A stretch of 64,000 bases of DNA from Poecilobothrus nobilitatus (Eukaryota; Arthropoda; Insecta; Diptera; Dolichopodidae), in contig OX352773.1 of the NCBI GenBank assembly GCA_947095535.1, forward strand, positions 267,274,515-267,338,514. Reading direction: 5' to 3'. Below the pieces are notes generated by a model, which made no database searches, had not been told where the DNA came from, and saw only the letters and a list, made by a program, of their open reading frames with translations. Within the stretch, counting starts at the first letter, position 1. Every line of letters starts with the position of its first letter. A program made the translations under genes and the position numbers. Of this stretch, positions 24,389 to 37,254 are shown one piece after another.

Positions 24389-25755
24389 TTAGAGTAATAA
24401 CCCGTAACGGAACCCAATAAAAATTTGAAATGGGTACTAAGTATATATAGATATATAAATATGTACATATATGGGTAATAGAAGCATACTGTTCCATTTA
24501 GCATAACTAATTCATAAATGTTTAAAGGCGATTGCACCCAAATTGCTTCCCAGAAAAGTTTTTTAATGAAGAACAAATTTTTGACTTTGAAATCTTTTCT
24601 GTAAAATTTAAACTCAATCGGGTAAACTCCAGAAAAGAAATTCAGAATTTATTCGACAAAAAACAAATTTTTCACTTCCGCAAAATTTTGAACTCCATCG
24701 CGTAAACATAATATTTAAATTTACATAAATCTAAAAAAAAAACTATTAAAAGGTTCTCATACCGGAATTAGGTACCAACCCCAAACACGACAGTACCTAT
24801 AACTTCTTCCAGACTTCTAAGAATATTCATGTAATATTCGGTTGCATAAAAAATTTGGTTAAACGTGGACAAAGACAAGTTATTTTTAACTAAACAATTA
24901 ACATATATGCACATACATATGTATATTTAATTTAACTTAACTTTTACTTTAACTTAAATATTTTTTTCGTTTTCTAGAATGAGAGACATTTGTTTTATAT
25001 ATTTTTTATGTTTGTTATTTTAATTAAATTTTAATTTTTCAAAATTTGAACTACAAGATGTATACATATGCATATGTATGTATGTTCACTAATCATAGCA
25101 CAATACAATAAAATAAAATACAAGACAATTAATATTGAAAAGTATAATGCATACTCTCTGAAGTAATATTCAATTAAACAAATAAATTGTTTTAATATTT
25201 TAATTAATTTTAAATATCATATCAGTTTAAACTAAAAACAATAAAATGTAGCATAATAATTCCATTAAAATAAAATAAAATCCATGACATTTTCACCAAG
25301 GCAAATTAATTACTCATTCGTTGAAAATAATTAAGTTCAATCAATATACAATTCTATTACTTTATTAAATACATACGTATATACATATATGTACATATGT
25401 ATATAGATTACAAATATTACAAATATAATATATTTTACAAATCAAATGACTCAATCAATTTAAAGTGACACAAGTATATATAAAAAATTATAACTGAAAT
25501 GCTTATAAAATTAAATGAAAAATATGAAATATGAAAAAAAAGAATATTAATTGTTATTGTCTTACCCTCAAATTAATTTAAAAATTATCTAAAATAACTT
25601 TTTTTTTGTATAAATTTATAAAATTTAATATATACATATATTAATTAACTTTCGATGTCATTTAAAGTATAAATTCACAAAATTATTTTTGTCTCGTAAA
25701 ATATATATTTTAAATTTATTTAAAGTCAAGATACTCACTTATACTCATAACTCAC
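24389..25755. other. Intergenic AT-rich DNA, no gene seen
   Basis: Near 24590-24720 there is a degenerate direct repeat (TTTAAACTCAATCGGGTAAAC versus TTTGAACTCCATCGCGTAAAC). CATA/TATG runs occur near 24900-24930, 25065-25085 and 25370-25405. Confidence 0.5.
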
Positions 25756-25832
25756 CTCAGTTTCAGCGTGACTTCGAGAATCGCATTCAGCGGGACGTCG
25801 AAATGTTTTTGATGACCCAATGATTGCGTCAT
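25756..25832 (-). CDS. Candidate first coding exon (alternatively a + strand terminal exon)
   Basis: On the - strand, ATG (25832-25830) is preceded by ACAACAAA, a fly-like start context, and opens 25 codons plus two bases (MTQSLGHQKHFDVPLNAILE, then VTLKL) ending CTGAG/GTGAGT, a strong donor. On the + strand the same block reads FQRDFENRIQRDVEMFLMTQ and a TGA (25821-25823) after an acceptor-like CTCACCTCAG. Both readings use GC-ending codons, unlike the AT-rich receptor exon. A coding block on one strand is plausible. The protein is not recognised, and no partner exon was found with confidence. Confidence 0.3.
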
Positions 25833-26376
25833 TTTGTTGTCATTTAAAAAAAAATTATTTCAAAATAAAAGATGTCTTTCAAGTTTTATTTTTTAATTTT
25901 ATGTAATAATTTTTTGACTTTCTATGATATTTAACATCTAATATGTCAAAGTACTGTCATCGAGAGGAAAAGTAGAAAATAGATCAATTCCAGCATCGCC
26001 TCGCGGTTCTTATTAAATCAGATATCATTTAAACAAGTGCATATTTTACTTGAACATCAAAGTAGATTTGATCAAAAATTCAACGTCGATTCCAAATCAA
26101 ATTTTCTAAACAAAAATAAATTTTTAATATCATACTAATCAATTTACCCAAATAAAAATAATAATTTACTAGTACATTGATCTCCAAAATAAAATGCTGA
26201 AACAAATGACTCAGCAAAATAAAAACAAAAGAACAAAAAACAACAAAACAAAGAAACAAAACAAAAATGTTTAGGTTAAATAATTTAGAGATACCTACCT
26301 TAGAACTTGATTATTTTTATTTTTATCCAGAAAAAATTTTAATATACATATTATGACATCATTGATTCATTTTTAG

Positions 26377-26433
26377 ATTCACCTTCATCAGAATCAGGCA
26401 AAAAAACAACTTGTTATTATACTTATATATTAG
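26377..26433 (+). other. Candidate micro-exon (57 nt) bounded by AG and GT
   Basis: TTCATTTTTAG precedes the block and TATTAG/GTATGT follows it. One frame is fully open: SPSSESGKKTTCYYTYIL. A second acceptor (TTATTTTTAG, exon from 26508) would continue in frame for 17 codons to a stop. The opposite strand also has a protein-like frame ending PDSDEGESKNESMMS and stop. Splice-like motifs are frequent in AT-rich DNA, so this is only a candidate. Confidence 0.15.
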
Positions 26434-26507
26434 GTATGTATTTTGTTTTGCCTTCCGATGATCTGATATTTGAAATTAAACAGATCCTTTTTAAATTTTA
26501 TTTTTAG

Positions 26508-27364
26508 AATTCCTCCTTGCATCGGATTCCTTTAAAAACTCAAATATTTATATGTAACATTTTTTTCAATTTTGTATTTGTTTTGATTTCTTCATGTATT
26601 ACTAAAACTTATGTTTAAATTATAATATATAAGCAAAAGATTAATTGTAATCATTTCCCTGGGGGAATTCATTGTCATTTCATTAATAATTATTATAAAT
26701 TTTTAGAAATTTCTAACAATTAACTTTATTTTGGATCATAAAATGCAATTCACACATGGGAGCGATAATTTTAATAAGATTACATTTATTAAGATAATTG
26801 AAACAACGAAAAATGGTTGTAGGATTTATTATAGAAAACATAATAAATTTTGTATTAAAATACTTAATTTATTTTAAATTAAGTATATACATACATATAC
26901 ATACATATGTATAATACGAGTATAATGAAAATCATTTTCTATAAAAAATAATGAAAATAAATTCATTACTAAAGTTTTAATTAAATTTGTTAATAGATTG
27001 TAATATTGACAATATGGATTATTTTATTGAAAATTGATTATGTATACATACCTATTAAGTGTCTCCCTTTTTTTTTTTTTTTATCATTTTCATTGCATTT
27101 CTATGAATAAACAAGACAGAATTAAAATCCATAGATATTTTAAAGAGGAGCATTTTGTAAAAGAAAATAAAAACAGTTTTGAATTTATTGTGACTTACAG
27201 CCAACTTTGTAATTTTTCTAAGAATTTTATATAAAAGAAAACATTGTTATAAATCAAGATACACTTCCTGCAATTTTAAGAAAACCCTATTCATAATTAA
27301 GAAAAACTATTCACACAATATGTAAAACTATAATGTTCATGTTTTAATTTTTATATTTTATTTT
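26508..27364. other. Intergenic AT-rich DNA, no gene seen
   Basis: Contains a CATA-type microsatellite at about 26884-26912. The 66-codon frame at 27034 has no recognisable feature. Confidence 0.5.
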
Positions 27365-27770
27365 CAAAAAAAAATTGTACAACTGCCTAAGTTACAGACG
27401 TCAAAAAATAGCAAAATTTCAATTTTTCACCCCTAATAACTAAACTATTAGCTATGTTGGATCTCTAATTAAAAGCGTGCCTGAATGAATGAAACAAAAT
27501 TTTCCAAATTTTTATCTTCATAACACGATATCAAGAAAATGTATAATTTTTATATGTTTTCGTAAAGATTAAAAACTTTCTTTCGTTTGGCGTTTTTAGA
27601 TTGAAAAAGTATTAAGCGAAACCTGAGATATTATACACATTTGAAAAAAAGGACTTCTCCAAAATTTGAGGGGCTGCAGCTCGGATTGTTGTATTTTTGT
27701 ATTTTAAACGGTGTAGAAGTTTTGTATACAGACCGACGGACATAGTGAAACTTACTTATAAACAATATTT
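27365..27770 (+). repeat. Dispersed repeat family A (GACGGAC type), diverged copy
   Basis: It shares with the 59 and 61 kb copies the blocks CTAAGTTACAGACGTC, GCAAAATTTCAATTTTTCA, CCCTAATA, ATTGAAAAAGTATTAAGC, TTTGAGGGGCTGCAGC, AACGGTGTAGAAGTTTTGTA and ACAGACCGACGGACATAGTG in the same order. The 70-codon frame starting in it is not a gene. Confidence 0.75.
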
Positions 27771-28840
27771 TCAAAATATATATATAATATATGTTCTAAA
27801 AAGAGTTTCTATATTTCTTCATCTGTCAAAGATAGTTTTCACTCATTTCAAAGAAAAGAACTACACTTACTTATATTCAATATACGTTGATTATATTAAA
27901 ATTGGTTAAGACCAAATAAGCATTTATTATTAATTACAGACTACAGTTATCTGCATTATTCTTATTATAATTATTTCAAATTCAAGTTATATATTTATCG
28001 AAAACTTCGAAGAGGATTAAATCCATTTTTTTTAAATCTGTAGGTTGTTTTTCTTTAGCAACTGGCTTACAAGTCACAAAGCATTTATTTATCACTATTT
28101 ATAAATATTTATAACCAAACAAAAAATTAAAACATAATTTTTAAACATTTTAAACAAATCAGTTTTTTTTCTTTTCAAACCAGCAATTGATGCACTTTAG
28201 AATCACATGTTATTATCATGGATTTTAATAATAGATTTTTGTTACGTCAGTGTTTATTGACATCAACAGTTCAAAAGTCTAAAAATATTTATAAAAAAAA
28301 AAAAAAAAACTATTTTGATTGTGTAACATTTGATAAGAACCTGAACACAATATAAATCAAAGATTTTTGATATTTTTTTCTTTTTATTTTGCTTAATTAA
28401 TTGAGGCAATTTTTAAATGACTCAACTACTACGCAATACTACTATTTAAAGAAAAATTTATTTTGACTTTTTTTTTATAGAACGTAAAGAATAAAAATTT
28501 ATTTAACGATTTTATTAACACTTTAGGTTGACCTAAACAGTTTTTCTATAATTCAGCATAATATTTTCAATTTAGAAAATTACTTATTCCTATTTTTAAA
28601 ATCACAAAGTTCTCCAGAAAATAAAAGAAAAGAAAAGGGAATGCACTGAATGTACTGAATAGAAATGGTAGTATTTAAAATTTAATTATATCTTTCTGAA
28701 ATTTCATTTGAATGAATCAAACCGGCAAACTACATACATTTTTTATTTAAAGTTTTTTAAAAGTCCTTTTACATTTTGATCATCTTAACCTATAGATAAA
28801 AAACTATTTAGAAATGTTCTGTATTAGAGTTATTTAAATT
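27771..28840. other. Intergenic AT-rich DNA, no gene seen
   Basis: Low complexity with an A-run near 28293-28310. Nothing is recognised up to the piggyBac-like MITE. Confidence 0.5.
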
Positions 28841-28844
28841 TTAA

Positions 28845-29102
28845 CCCATTCGCTGCTAACTACGAGTTATTTCGTAATTGATATACGTATTAAGATAACT
28901 TAATTTCGATATGGCCTTTCACATTAAATTAATTCTATCATTTTGGCACAGGAAATGGATTGAATAAACGATTTTTATAAAGAAATTTAAATTTGGATAA
29001 TAATTTTTTATGCAGTATTATTGCATTATTTATTATAAAGAATAAAAAACTTGAGGCCTCATGGGGGTCAGATTTACAAAACCAACTATGGCAGCGAATA
29101 CG
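28845..29102. mobile_element. piggyBac-like MITE, 258 bp
   Basis: The ends are TTAA/CCCATTCGCTGCTAAC and, inverted, TTAA/CGTATTCGCTGCC. TTAA lies on both sides (28841-28844 and 29103-29106). The TTAA target and CCC-type start with ATTCGCTGC fit piggyBac-family termini. The two outermost bases after the initial C differ between ends. There is no coding frame. Confidence 0.72.
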
Positions 29103-29348
29103 TTAATTAAAGGTTATATTTTTTTTTTTGTTGAATAAGGATTTCAAGAAGGTGCAAGCACTTATGGAGAATCCTTCTTTTTATTTACAACAAAGAAAAA
29201 GCTTAAAAAGAAAAAATTTTTAAAAATTAAAATTAACATGACAGATTTAAATAATTAAGTTAAAGTTATACAATCTACCTTTACTTAAATCTACCTTATT
29301 TTACAATCTACCTTATTTTACTTACCTAATCCGTTATAAGCGATTTCC

Positions 29349-29675
29349 TCAGTTCTTTTTTGAATAATGGCATAGAATTGACAGATTTTTATGGTTCGGT
29401 AATTTATTGTAATGATCCATTAGATAATAAATAATTGTATTAGGTGAGAAATTTGAATTAGACAATTTGTTGCTACTCGTGGCATTATAAGAATGTACTT
29501 CGGAAATTTTGGATAACATAATGCTGGGTTTTATCTTGTTATGTATATCAATTTGTGATACAGTATACACATTTCCTAAATTCCTAACGAATTGAGTTAA
29601 AAATTTTTTTCCATTATTATAGAGTTCAATAGATGGAGTTAATAAGGGAAATAAGGGTAAGTTAATCGATTTCAA
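29349..29675 (-). pseudogene. Possible LINE ORF2 C-terminus relic
   Basis: The 108-residue frame contains ISEVHSYNATSSNKLSNSNF and later YNKLPNHKNLS. These resemble the H-S/T-Y-N-T-R-S-S and W-N-x-L-P motifs found near the C-terminus of CR1/L2/Jockey-like reverse transcriptases. Nothing else of the polymerase is recognisable upstream on the - strand. It could be a chance frame, but two motifs in the right order and spacing argue for a relic. Confidence 0.45.
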
Positions 29676-29679
29676 TATA

Positions 29680-32609
29680 CTCTGTTTTGGTTTTCAAAAA
29701 TTTTAAATTTAAAGCTCAGTTTTTAAAATCTGCACATAAGTATATATGTATATATGTATGTATGTATATATACTTACTACATAAATATCGATATTCTTCG
29801 TTGCTAATCAATTTTCTTTTCGGAAATTTTTAATTTTCTAATATACATACATAAAACCCATCTTATTGCATTCAATTAAAACTTTAATTCAAAAATATAC
29901 ATTCAATACTTAGGTAGGTATATTAAAAAAATTCTTTATCATATATTTAAAAATAAAAAAACATATCCATATCTACATATAAAACATATATATTTATGAA
30001 CATAAACATATACATATAAAAAAGTAAGAACAAAAAAATCGTATGATATAGCTTCCATTATTTACTTGCACTCCTCTAACCTTGGGTAAAAAATATTCTT
30101 CAATAAATCTACTACAATTTTGACGCAATTTTTCAACATTCATTAAAAAATAAAAAAAGGAACAGACCTTTTTTAGAAACAAAAAAAAAATTAAAAAATT
30201 GTGTGAAAAATAAATAAAAATAAACATATTTAAATAACACTTAATTTTTTTGTTTTTTAATAAAAATAATGCTTACATACGTACATACAATCTTAAAACA
30301 TGCAAGTAAATAAATGAACACACGTGTAAATTTATTAACAGAAATTCATAATATGAGAGTATATGTATGTATGTATGTAAGTAAACAGATAATAAAAACC
30401 AAACCATATTACCTATGCACATGTCATCAGCAAATAATTATTTTTAGCAAATAGTTTTAAAATCAATTTTCTACTATTTGTGTTTTTTCCAGATCAAATA
30501 AATAGTGCATAAAAACAAATTGATTTAAAGATGTCTGAAGAGAGTCTATATATAACCAGAATTGAATTTTTAAAAACAAAACTTAAATGTTTTAATAGAG
30601 TGGTCCGACCATCCTTTAATCAACTAAAAACTAATAGGTTTTCTTCTTTGAAAAATTAAATGTTGACCTCGTAAAGGTCACAACTGAAAAGAGTCAAACC
30701 TATTTTCCTCAGTTTTAACCTGTTTTTTTTAGTTTTCACCTTGCAATATAACAGAAAAAGGACAACATCTTTTTGTCAAGGTAGGTTTTTTCAAGCTTCA
30801 AGCGACACTGGTTTTTTTCTATTATTTTAAATTTATCCCGTGTCTTGTAATGTTTCTATAATATGTGTATAATCAGAAATATAATATGTGTATAATTGTG
30901 ACTACTATTTGCCTAATATAGTACTAAAAAAGTATGTGTTCAGGATAACTATTTGCCTACCACACATGCATATTACATATACATAGAAAACTCGGTTGTA
31001 GGTATTCAAATAAATGCACTTTTGTATTTATTTATTTTTTCACTTTAATTTTTGCTGACATTTAAGTTATAAATTAAAAATGCCGCTAAAAGTGAATTTT
31101 AATTAAAAAAAAAATTATTAATATGAATGATATAACTAAAAATACACGTATGAATGAGTAAAAATCAGGGTTGAACTCATAATTATCATATACCTAACTA
31201 CAATGAAAATTGTGTCATGAAAATTGTGTCAGTTGTTTTAACAGTTTTTTTTCTATATACATTAACATATGTTCTGTAAGTATGTTTGTATGTATGTAAG
31301 TATTAAAGATAGTATTATAATTATTCTTTAAATATATAATACATTATACATATTATTAATTAATATTATTGATTACAATGTAAATTAGGTGGGCTCATTT
31401 AAAGAATATCACGAATAATTTTTAAATTAAAAAGCTTACATACATATTATATAATTTTTATTAACATATTTGGATTTAACACAGTATACATTTGTATATA
31501 TAGATACATAGTTTCTATTTTATTGTAATATAATGATTGTACAATATATATGTATGTATGTACATGCAATTTTTATAAAATGTTTCTTTCATTGCTCCTT
31601 ACTATTGTTGTCATGTTGCCTAGCCCCTAGGTACCTTTTGCTTATTGCAATGTTCTCAATGTTACAACAAAATCGATTTGTAACCTCCAGTTTCTTTTGC
31701 TACTTAGTTCTGCATGGTGCAATCTATCTACCAGACTACAATATAATTTTTCGGCGACTTTTGGATGTATTCGTGAATTTTGGGACTACATTTTACAAAA
31801 CATAATCTACTAATTTGAAATATATTTCTATGCAGTTCTCTATAATGTTTCTTTTCCGCAGCTGTATATTTTTATCATCTACATACAGTTTTTAATTAAA
31901 TATCATAAAAATCACTTTTAATAAAACAGATAGTTATGTACATATATTATTTTCATATCAAACTATAGCTCTTTTTCGAAATTGAATTTAAAAATATAAA
32001 TTTATCTGGCTGCACTGCCTTCAAGAATTTTACTATTAAAGTACATACAAAGTTCAAATTTTCGTGCTTATACGTATAATATTGGCTTAAAAGAATTATG
32101 TAACAAAAAGAAGAAAATCTTTAGTCATCAATTCAAATAAATAGCGTTTAATTAATTTTTAAAGTTTTATTTCGATATTAATAATAATGTAATACATATG
32201 TATGTATGTATGCATAAAATTCGAACACTAGTAAGCTTTAAAATCATTCATATTTGATTATTTAGTAAAATATTAATAGCATTAAAATTAATTCTACATA
32301 CATATATACATACATACATATATAAGGTGTGACTCGGTGATCATCATGATCATCATGAAAAAAATTACAAAATAATATTCATATAAAAAAAACAAAACTT
32401 AATTAGACTAATTTAAACAATATTAGTATTAACTTAACTTTAGATAAATTAGTATTTGTATCATAATTAATTTAAATTACGTATCTAAGTATGTACATAC
32501 ATATATCATCTAATTTTTTAATGAACTTTTGTAAGTATAACAAAATAATTGTCAAAGTATTATAAAGTGCTTGTTTTGTTTATTTATTGCACTTGAAAAG
32601 TATTGAAAA
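29680..32609. other. Intergenic AT-rich DNA with dense TATG/CATA microsatellites
   Basis: Microsatellites lie at about 29738-29772, 30358-30382, 31280-31300, 31546-31564, 32196-32212 and 32296-32322. At 30628-30705, AATAGGTTT and AAACCTATT form the outer arms of a weak inverted repeat. The unrecognised 31.5-kb ORF lies here. No firm gene was found. Confidence 0.5.
31533..31805 (+). other. Unrecognised 90-codon ORF in a slightly GC-richer patch
   Basis: The frame is hydrophobic and Cys/Leu/Phe-rich at first (CSLLLLSCCLAPRYLLL), with no motif I recognise. The reverse strand of the same patch is also fairly open, apart from two stops, and is basic. The patch 31590-31800 has fewer A/T runs than its neighbours, so it may be a decayed gene or transposon piece. 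There is no splice or start context worth noting. Confidence 0.15.
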
Positions 32610-33205
32610 CAATGTAGGCACACAATGTTGTCACTTTACTTTAAACGTAGTAGATATACTTCGAAATTTATTGGAATTTAAAATCTACTGCACTATACCT
32701 CACTTATCATGAAATCTACTTCTTTTCTCAAATTGGTTCAATTTTTCCAAATTTTCATTTTCAATTTTGAGTTTTAAATACTGATTACGCAAGTACAGTA
32801 TAGAAGTACAGTAGAAGCTTTAATGCTTGTTAAGCAACTAATAAAAATTGGAATGTCTAATGGTTTCGAACCTTCTGCGGATTTAAGTTTTACTTAGAAT
32901 GGATGTTTCGACAACGTAGCAAATAAATTGTACTCGTAATTAAAATCTTTGCAAACAGCTTCATTTGTTTTTGTAAGCCATTTATTGAATTGTTTTTTAA
33001 TTTTATTTTGTTATTAATTACACTAAACTAATATTGGAATTTTTTAAATTTCTAAAACAAAACTAAATAAAATCTTTTGCCTTTTAATTTTTTATTTTTA
33101 CAAAACTTTAATTTTTATTCTACTTCGCTAAAGCTTGAATTTACTTCACTTTAAACTTGGATTCTACTTCAATATTGAAAAGCTAAAGTGACAGCACTAC
33201 ACATC
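32610..33205. mobile_element. Possible TIR element (CTACTTC-rich)
   Basis: ATGTTGTCACTTTACTTTAA near 32622 is echoed, inverted, by GTGCTGTCACTTTAGCTTTT at about 33203. TCTACTTC motifs recur inside (about 32714, 33119 and 33161). I could not find a convincing target duplication, so limits and class are open. Confidence 0.4.
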
Positions 33206-34884
33206 TGTTTAAAAAAAAATACTAGAACAAAGCCATAATCTTATATTTATGTTCATACGTAAATATAATATATGTGTGTATATATTTATATTATATTTAT
33301 TGAAAAATATTTTATTCTATAAAATTCAAGGACGGAATCATTATTACGACATTTAAACAAGAGACTTTATTTTAAGACACTATAGTAGTAACTTCAGAAT
33401 TTTATAAAGTTGAAATCCCAATAAAACAGAATAATAGCCGTTGCGTGGCGGCTAACAAAAACAGCTGTAGGAACGAATGATAACTCAGAAAATTAAAACA
33501 AAAACCAAATATCAAAATTAAAATAATTTTAAAAATTGGACAATTTTTTTTAATTATTGCAATAGTTCTGTTAGTCCCTTCAAAATTCATTTTTATTTCA
33601 TAAGATTCACTCGTCACTGTTTTGAACATTTATTTATTACTAATTTATCTTTCAGACAAAAATAAATTCTTGGCGTAAAAATTCAAATTTATCTTATTTT
33701 ACCGCGAATGAATAATTCGATCCCGTTCTGACCATTGCCATTTAAAAACATGGCGGTAAAAAAAATTCTGAAAACCGTTGTGAAGTTTCAACATTATTCT
33801 GGGTTTACCTTTTACTTAACTATAAGTATACTTTAATATTTATTGTTACTATGAATTTTTCGATTAAAGGTTTACATTTAGTCAACCCGAACCGAAACAA
33901 TTTATACGCAAATTCCAAAAATTTAGACCACATTAAACAAATTAAAAAGAAAAATACTTTCTTCTTAAAAATGTCTCAATTCTATATTTAATTTACTTTA
34001 AAATTTAGAATATTTATTATAATAGAGTTAAACATTCACGAACAATAATTATCACTTAAATTAAAATTGAATTGAATGATACATATAATAAAGGTGTCAA
34101 CAATAAATTGAAATATCTGTCATTTATTTTTCAAACTTTGTTTGTTTACTTTTTTATTAAAATGAAAAAAACAGACAGGGTTCTAAAGAAAACAAAAATG
34201 AAATAACAAATGTACATACATCTGTACATATAATTATGTTTAACCTTATAAAGATTAATTTTATATTTATAGTTTAAATATGAGAATTGACAAAATTTTT
34301 GCTATTTATAGTGAATCATAGATAAGAACAGCTTTGGAATTAAATATTTGAAAGCTATATAGAAATTTTATAAAAGAAAATACTTACTATTCATTGACTA
34401 TATTCAAAAAAAATTGAATATTTTTAATAAATTTTCATTTTATTATGTTTAATTTTATTTATTTATTTATTCATTTTTAATTAATTATTCAAAATTAATA
34501 AATTCATATTCATAATTAATTACAAAATTAATTTTTTTCCTTTTTGAGTATTTAAATTTAAAGTAAAATATTTTTTTTTTACCATTTTATTAAATATTTT
34601 TTTATTGGCAATTTAATTGAAAGAATGATTCTATTTATTGAGAAGCAGTTTGTTTATTTTTTATTTAATTATTCTTTTCAACATTTTATTCAATTTAATG
34701 CAAGTTCCTTTGCTCTTTCATATACACACAGACCCGTCTTGTAGCGTTTTCAAAGTATGTATTGTATACACAGCTACTTACCGCAAGCGACAAAAATGAA
34801 TAACCGTCAATAAAACAATATGAAATTTAAATTAAAATAAAAAATATTTACAAAATTTTATTTTTAATTTTAAATTTTCAACAT
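33206..34884. other. Intergenic AT-rich DNA, no gene seen
   Basis: A TTTACCGC...GCGGTAAA inverted pair brackets 33698-33760. A GTAAGT donor-like site on the - strand near 34785 follows a GC-richer phrase (GTCGCTTGCG), without support for an exon. Confidence 0.45.
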
Positions 34885-35023
34885 AAGCGAGGGAGTGTGG
34901 GTTCGAATCCCACACACGTTGTAAGAGTTATTCCCCTTACGACATTTACAGCCACGCCTGAACAGGAAAGACTGTGTAATACCTGTCCATATTTATGTGA
35001 CAAAGAAAAAAAATAAATAAAAT
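34885..35023 (+). mobile_element. tRNA-derived SINE, 5'-truncated copy
   Basis: The internal promoter B box GGTTCGAATCC (about 34900) lies within a TGTGGGTTCGAATCCCACA stem-loop. The family body follows: CGTTGTAAGAGTTATTCCCC, TTACGACATTTACAGCCACG, CCTGAACAGGAAAGACTGTG, and an ATTTATGTGACAAAG end leading into an A-rich tail. The A-box half is missing. The opposite-strand frame 34878-35066 is not a gene. Confidence 0.85.
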
Positions 35024-35714
35024 AAACACCATTATAATTTATTAATTTTTTTAAAGTGATTCTCAATCAACAAAAGCGATTTTTTATTCTTCTAATTTTA
35101 TACCTCTTTTATTTTATTTTTAAAATTTATTACTTTTAGAAATTTAAATAGAAAATAAAAGCCAACTAAAAATAATGAAAACAAGTAAAAATCCTTCTTT
35201 TTAACATAATTCATATCCATGATTCATATTTATTATTTAATATACACACGAATATAATAAATAATCTAATGTACATACAATAAATCTTTCAAAGGTACTA
35301 AATATTTCTTGCACAAACAAAAAAAAAACCGCAAAACCACAACAGAAGATCGATGACATCCTTTAACTCATAACTGTTAATAACTGTCATAAAAAATAAA
35401 ATAGTAAATAATTTTAAATTAATTTTAAAGAAATTTTTTTTAATAATCATAAGTTTTTAGAAATTTTCTTATTCATAGTTGTTTTTGCTCTAGTTGACTT
35501 AAATTGATTTAAAAAAATTTTTAAAATACTAAGAGAAAACTGAGAGTGAAAATTGAATTTAAAAAACAACAAATTCTAATTCTATAACGATGTCTTTTTT
35601 TATAATTTTTCTGCAAAACAAAATCTAGACAAAATTAAAGATTCGTCATAAAATCAATTAAATAAAAAGAGGTACTTACCTCAAAATAATAAAATTAATA
35701 CTTAATTCAGATAT

Positions 35715-35880
35715 GGGACCTCGGAGGACTAGCGGGTAAGAGCATACAAAATAAGTTGTAAACACCAAGAGAGTGTTGGTTCGAATCCTACGAACGTCAT
35801 AAGAATAATCCCACCTTATTACCGCTAACCACATCTCGAAAGAAAAAATCTGTATAATTTCCTTGTTAAATTGCTTAACT
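35715..35880 (+). mobile_element. tRNA-derived SINE, diverged full-head copy
   Basis: The head GGGACCTCGGAGGACTAGC contains an A box (TAGCGGGTAAG) and a B box (GGTTCGAATCC), about 50 bases apart as in tRNAs. The body (CGTCATAAGAATAATCCCACC, then TCTGTATAATTTCCTTG) follows the other copies with more changes. Confidence 0.8.
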
Positions 35881-37254
35881 TATTACTTAAATTATTAATT
35901 TATTTATTAGTTTACTTGAAAGGTTGTGTAAATAAAAAATAGAAACGAACGAAGGAAAAACGTAACTCAAATTATAGCATTTCTCATTTCTATCTTAGTT
36001 TAAGATCTTATAGTACTAGTGCACATATTTGTAGAAAAACAAATATATTTAAGAACATATATGAGTTTTTTTCTCTAACTAAAAAAATTTAATAATTTGA
36101 TCCATAAAGTAGTATTAAAAGCACTTAAATGAAAATTGTAAAACACTATAATTAAATTTCATTGATTTCCTATATTTAAACAGACTTGAAGTTTTCTTTT
36201 TAAATTATTTTCGGTCAATCAACAGCGTAATAAATAAATTTCAACAGCGTAATAAATAACATAAATTTGTATGTTAAAAAAACTGAAAATAAAATAAAAA
36301 ATATTCTATAATTATATTCCAGATTAAAAAGATTTTTTAAATTTAATAATATTTAAAAAAAAAAAAAATCAATATTATTCCTTAAATATTAAAATTTTAA
36401 TAGTATTTCCTTAAAAAGTTTAAACAAAAGAGATTTTCTTTTGATTTTCGAAAATAAAAATTGACTACTTATAAAAAGAAAAATCGAATAACAAAAAAAA
36501 AAAAAGTAAAAAAAGAAAAATTAAAATTATCCCTTTTTTTTATTTATTTATTTATTTTACACTAATTAATATTTAAAATTTTAATTAAATTTATTATAAA
36601 CTTTCTAAATATTTTCTAGAATACTTTAAGTTAATTAAAAAGTTTTTATATTTAAAAATATACTTAAGTATATTTCAGTATAATATTAATTAGTAAAGCC
36701 AGCTCCACTCTCCTACCACATTCTATGCGATAGGAAATTGAACTTAAATAAATAAATAAATATTAATTTGTTAATAATGATTTTAGAAAATTATTCAATA
36801 CTGAAAAAGAGATTAGAATTCAGAATTTAATTATAAATAATTATAGGTACATATTTATAGGTATTAATAGATAAATACAATAAAAATTACATCTTTAATC
36901 AGTTATTTTTAAAATATTAATTAATTTTTTTTTTATTTTTAAATAAATAATAAATTATAAAAATTAAATTAAAAATTAAAGAATGCTAAGCATTAAATTT
37001 GACAGTTAAAATGAAATTGTTATGTTTTATAATTATTAAAAGTTATTTAATTAAATTTAAGGAAGCTTTTTATCATTTGATTGTTTTCCATTTGACTGTA
37101 GTATTATTTTGATGGTATTTTATTTGCCTGTGTATGTAGAGTTAATTACAATATCAGAGCTTCAACAATTTGTTTCGTAAGGCTTGGGAGAGGCAGGCTC
37201 TTCTTGTTCTTAAAATATCTCATTTCATTTATTTACATATTACATATGTATGTA
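35881..37254. other. Intergenic AT-rich DNA, no gene seen
   Basis: Very low complexity. CAACAGCGTAATAAATAA is duplicated in tandem near 36220-36260. No coding or element structure was noted. Confidence 0.5.

Noticed and set aside
34885..35023. Functional tRNA gene
   Set aside because: A B box and T-arm are present, but the 5' half is missing, no cloverleaf can be completed, and the same sequence with a tail recurs at several loci.
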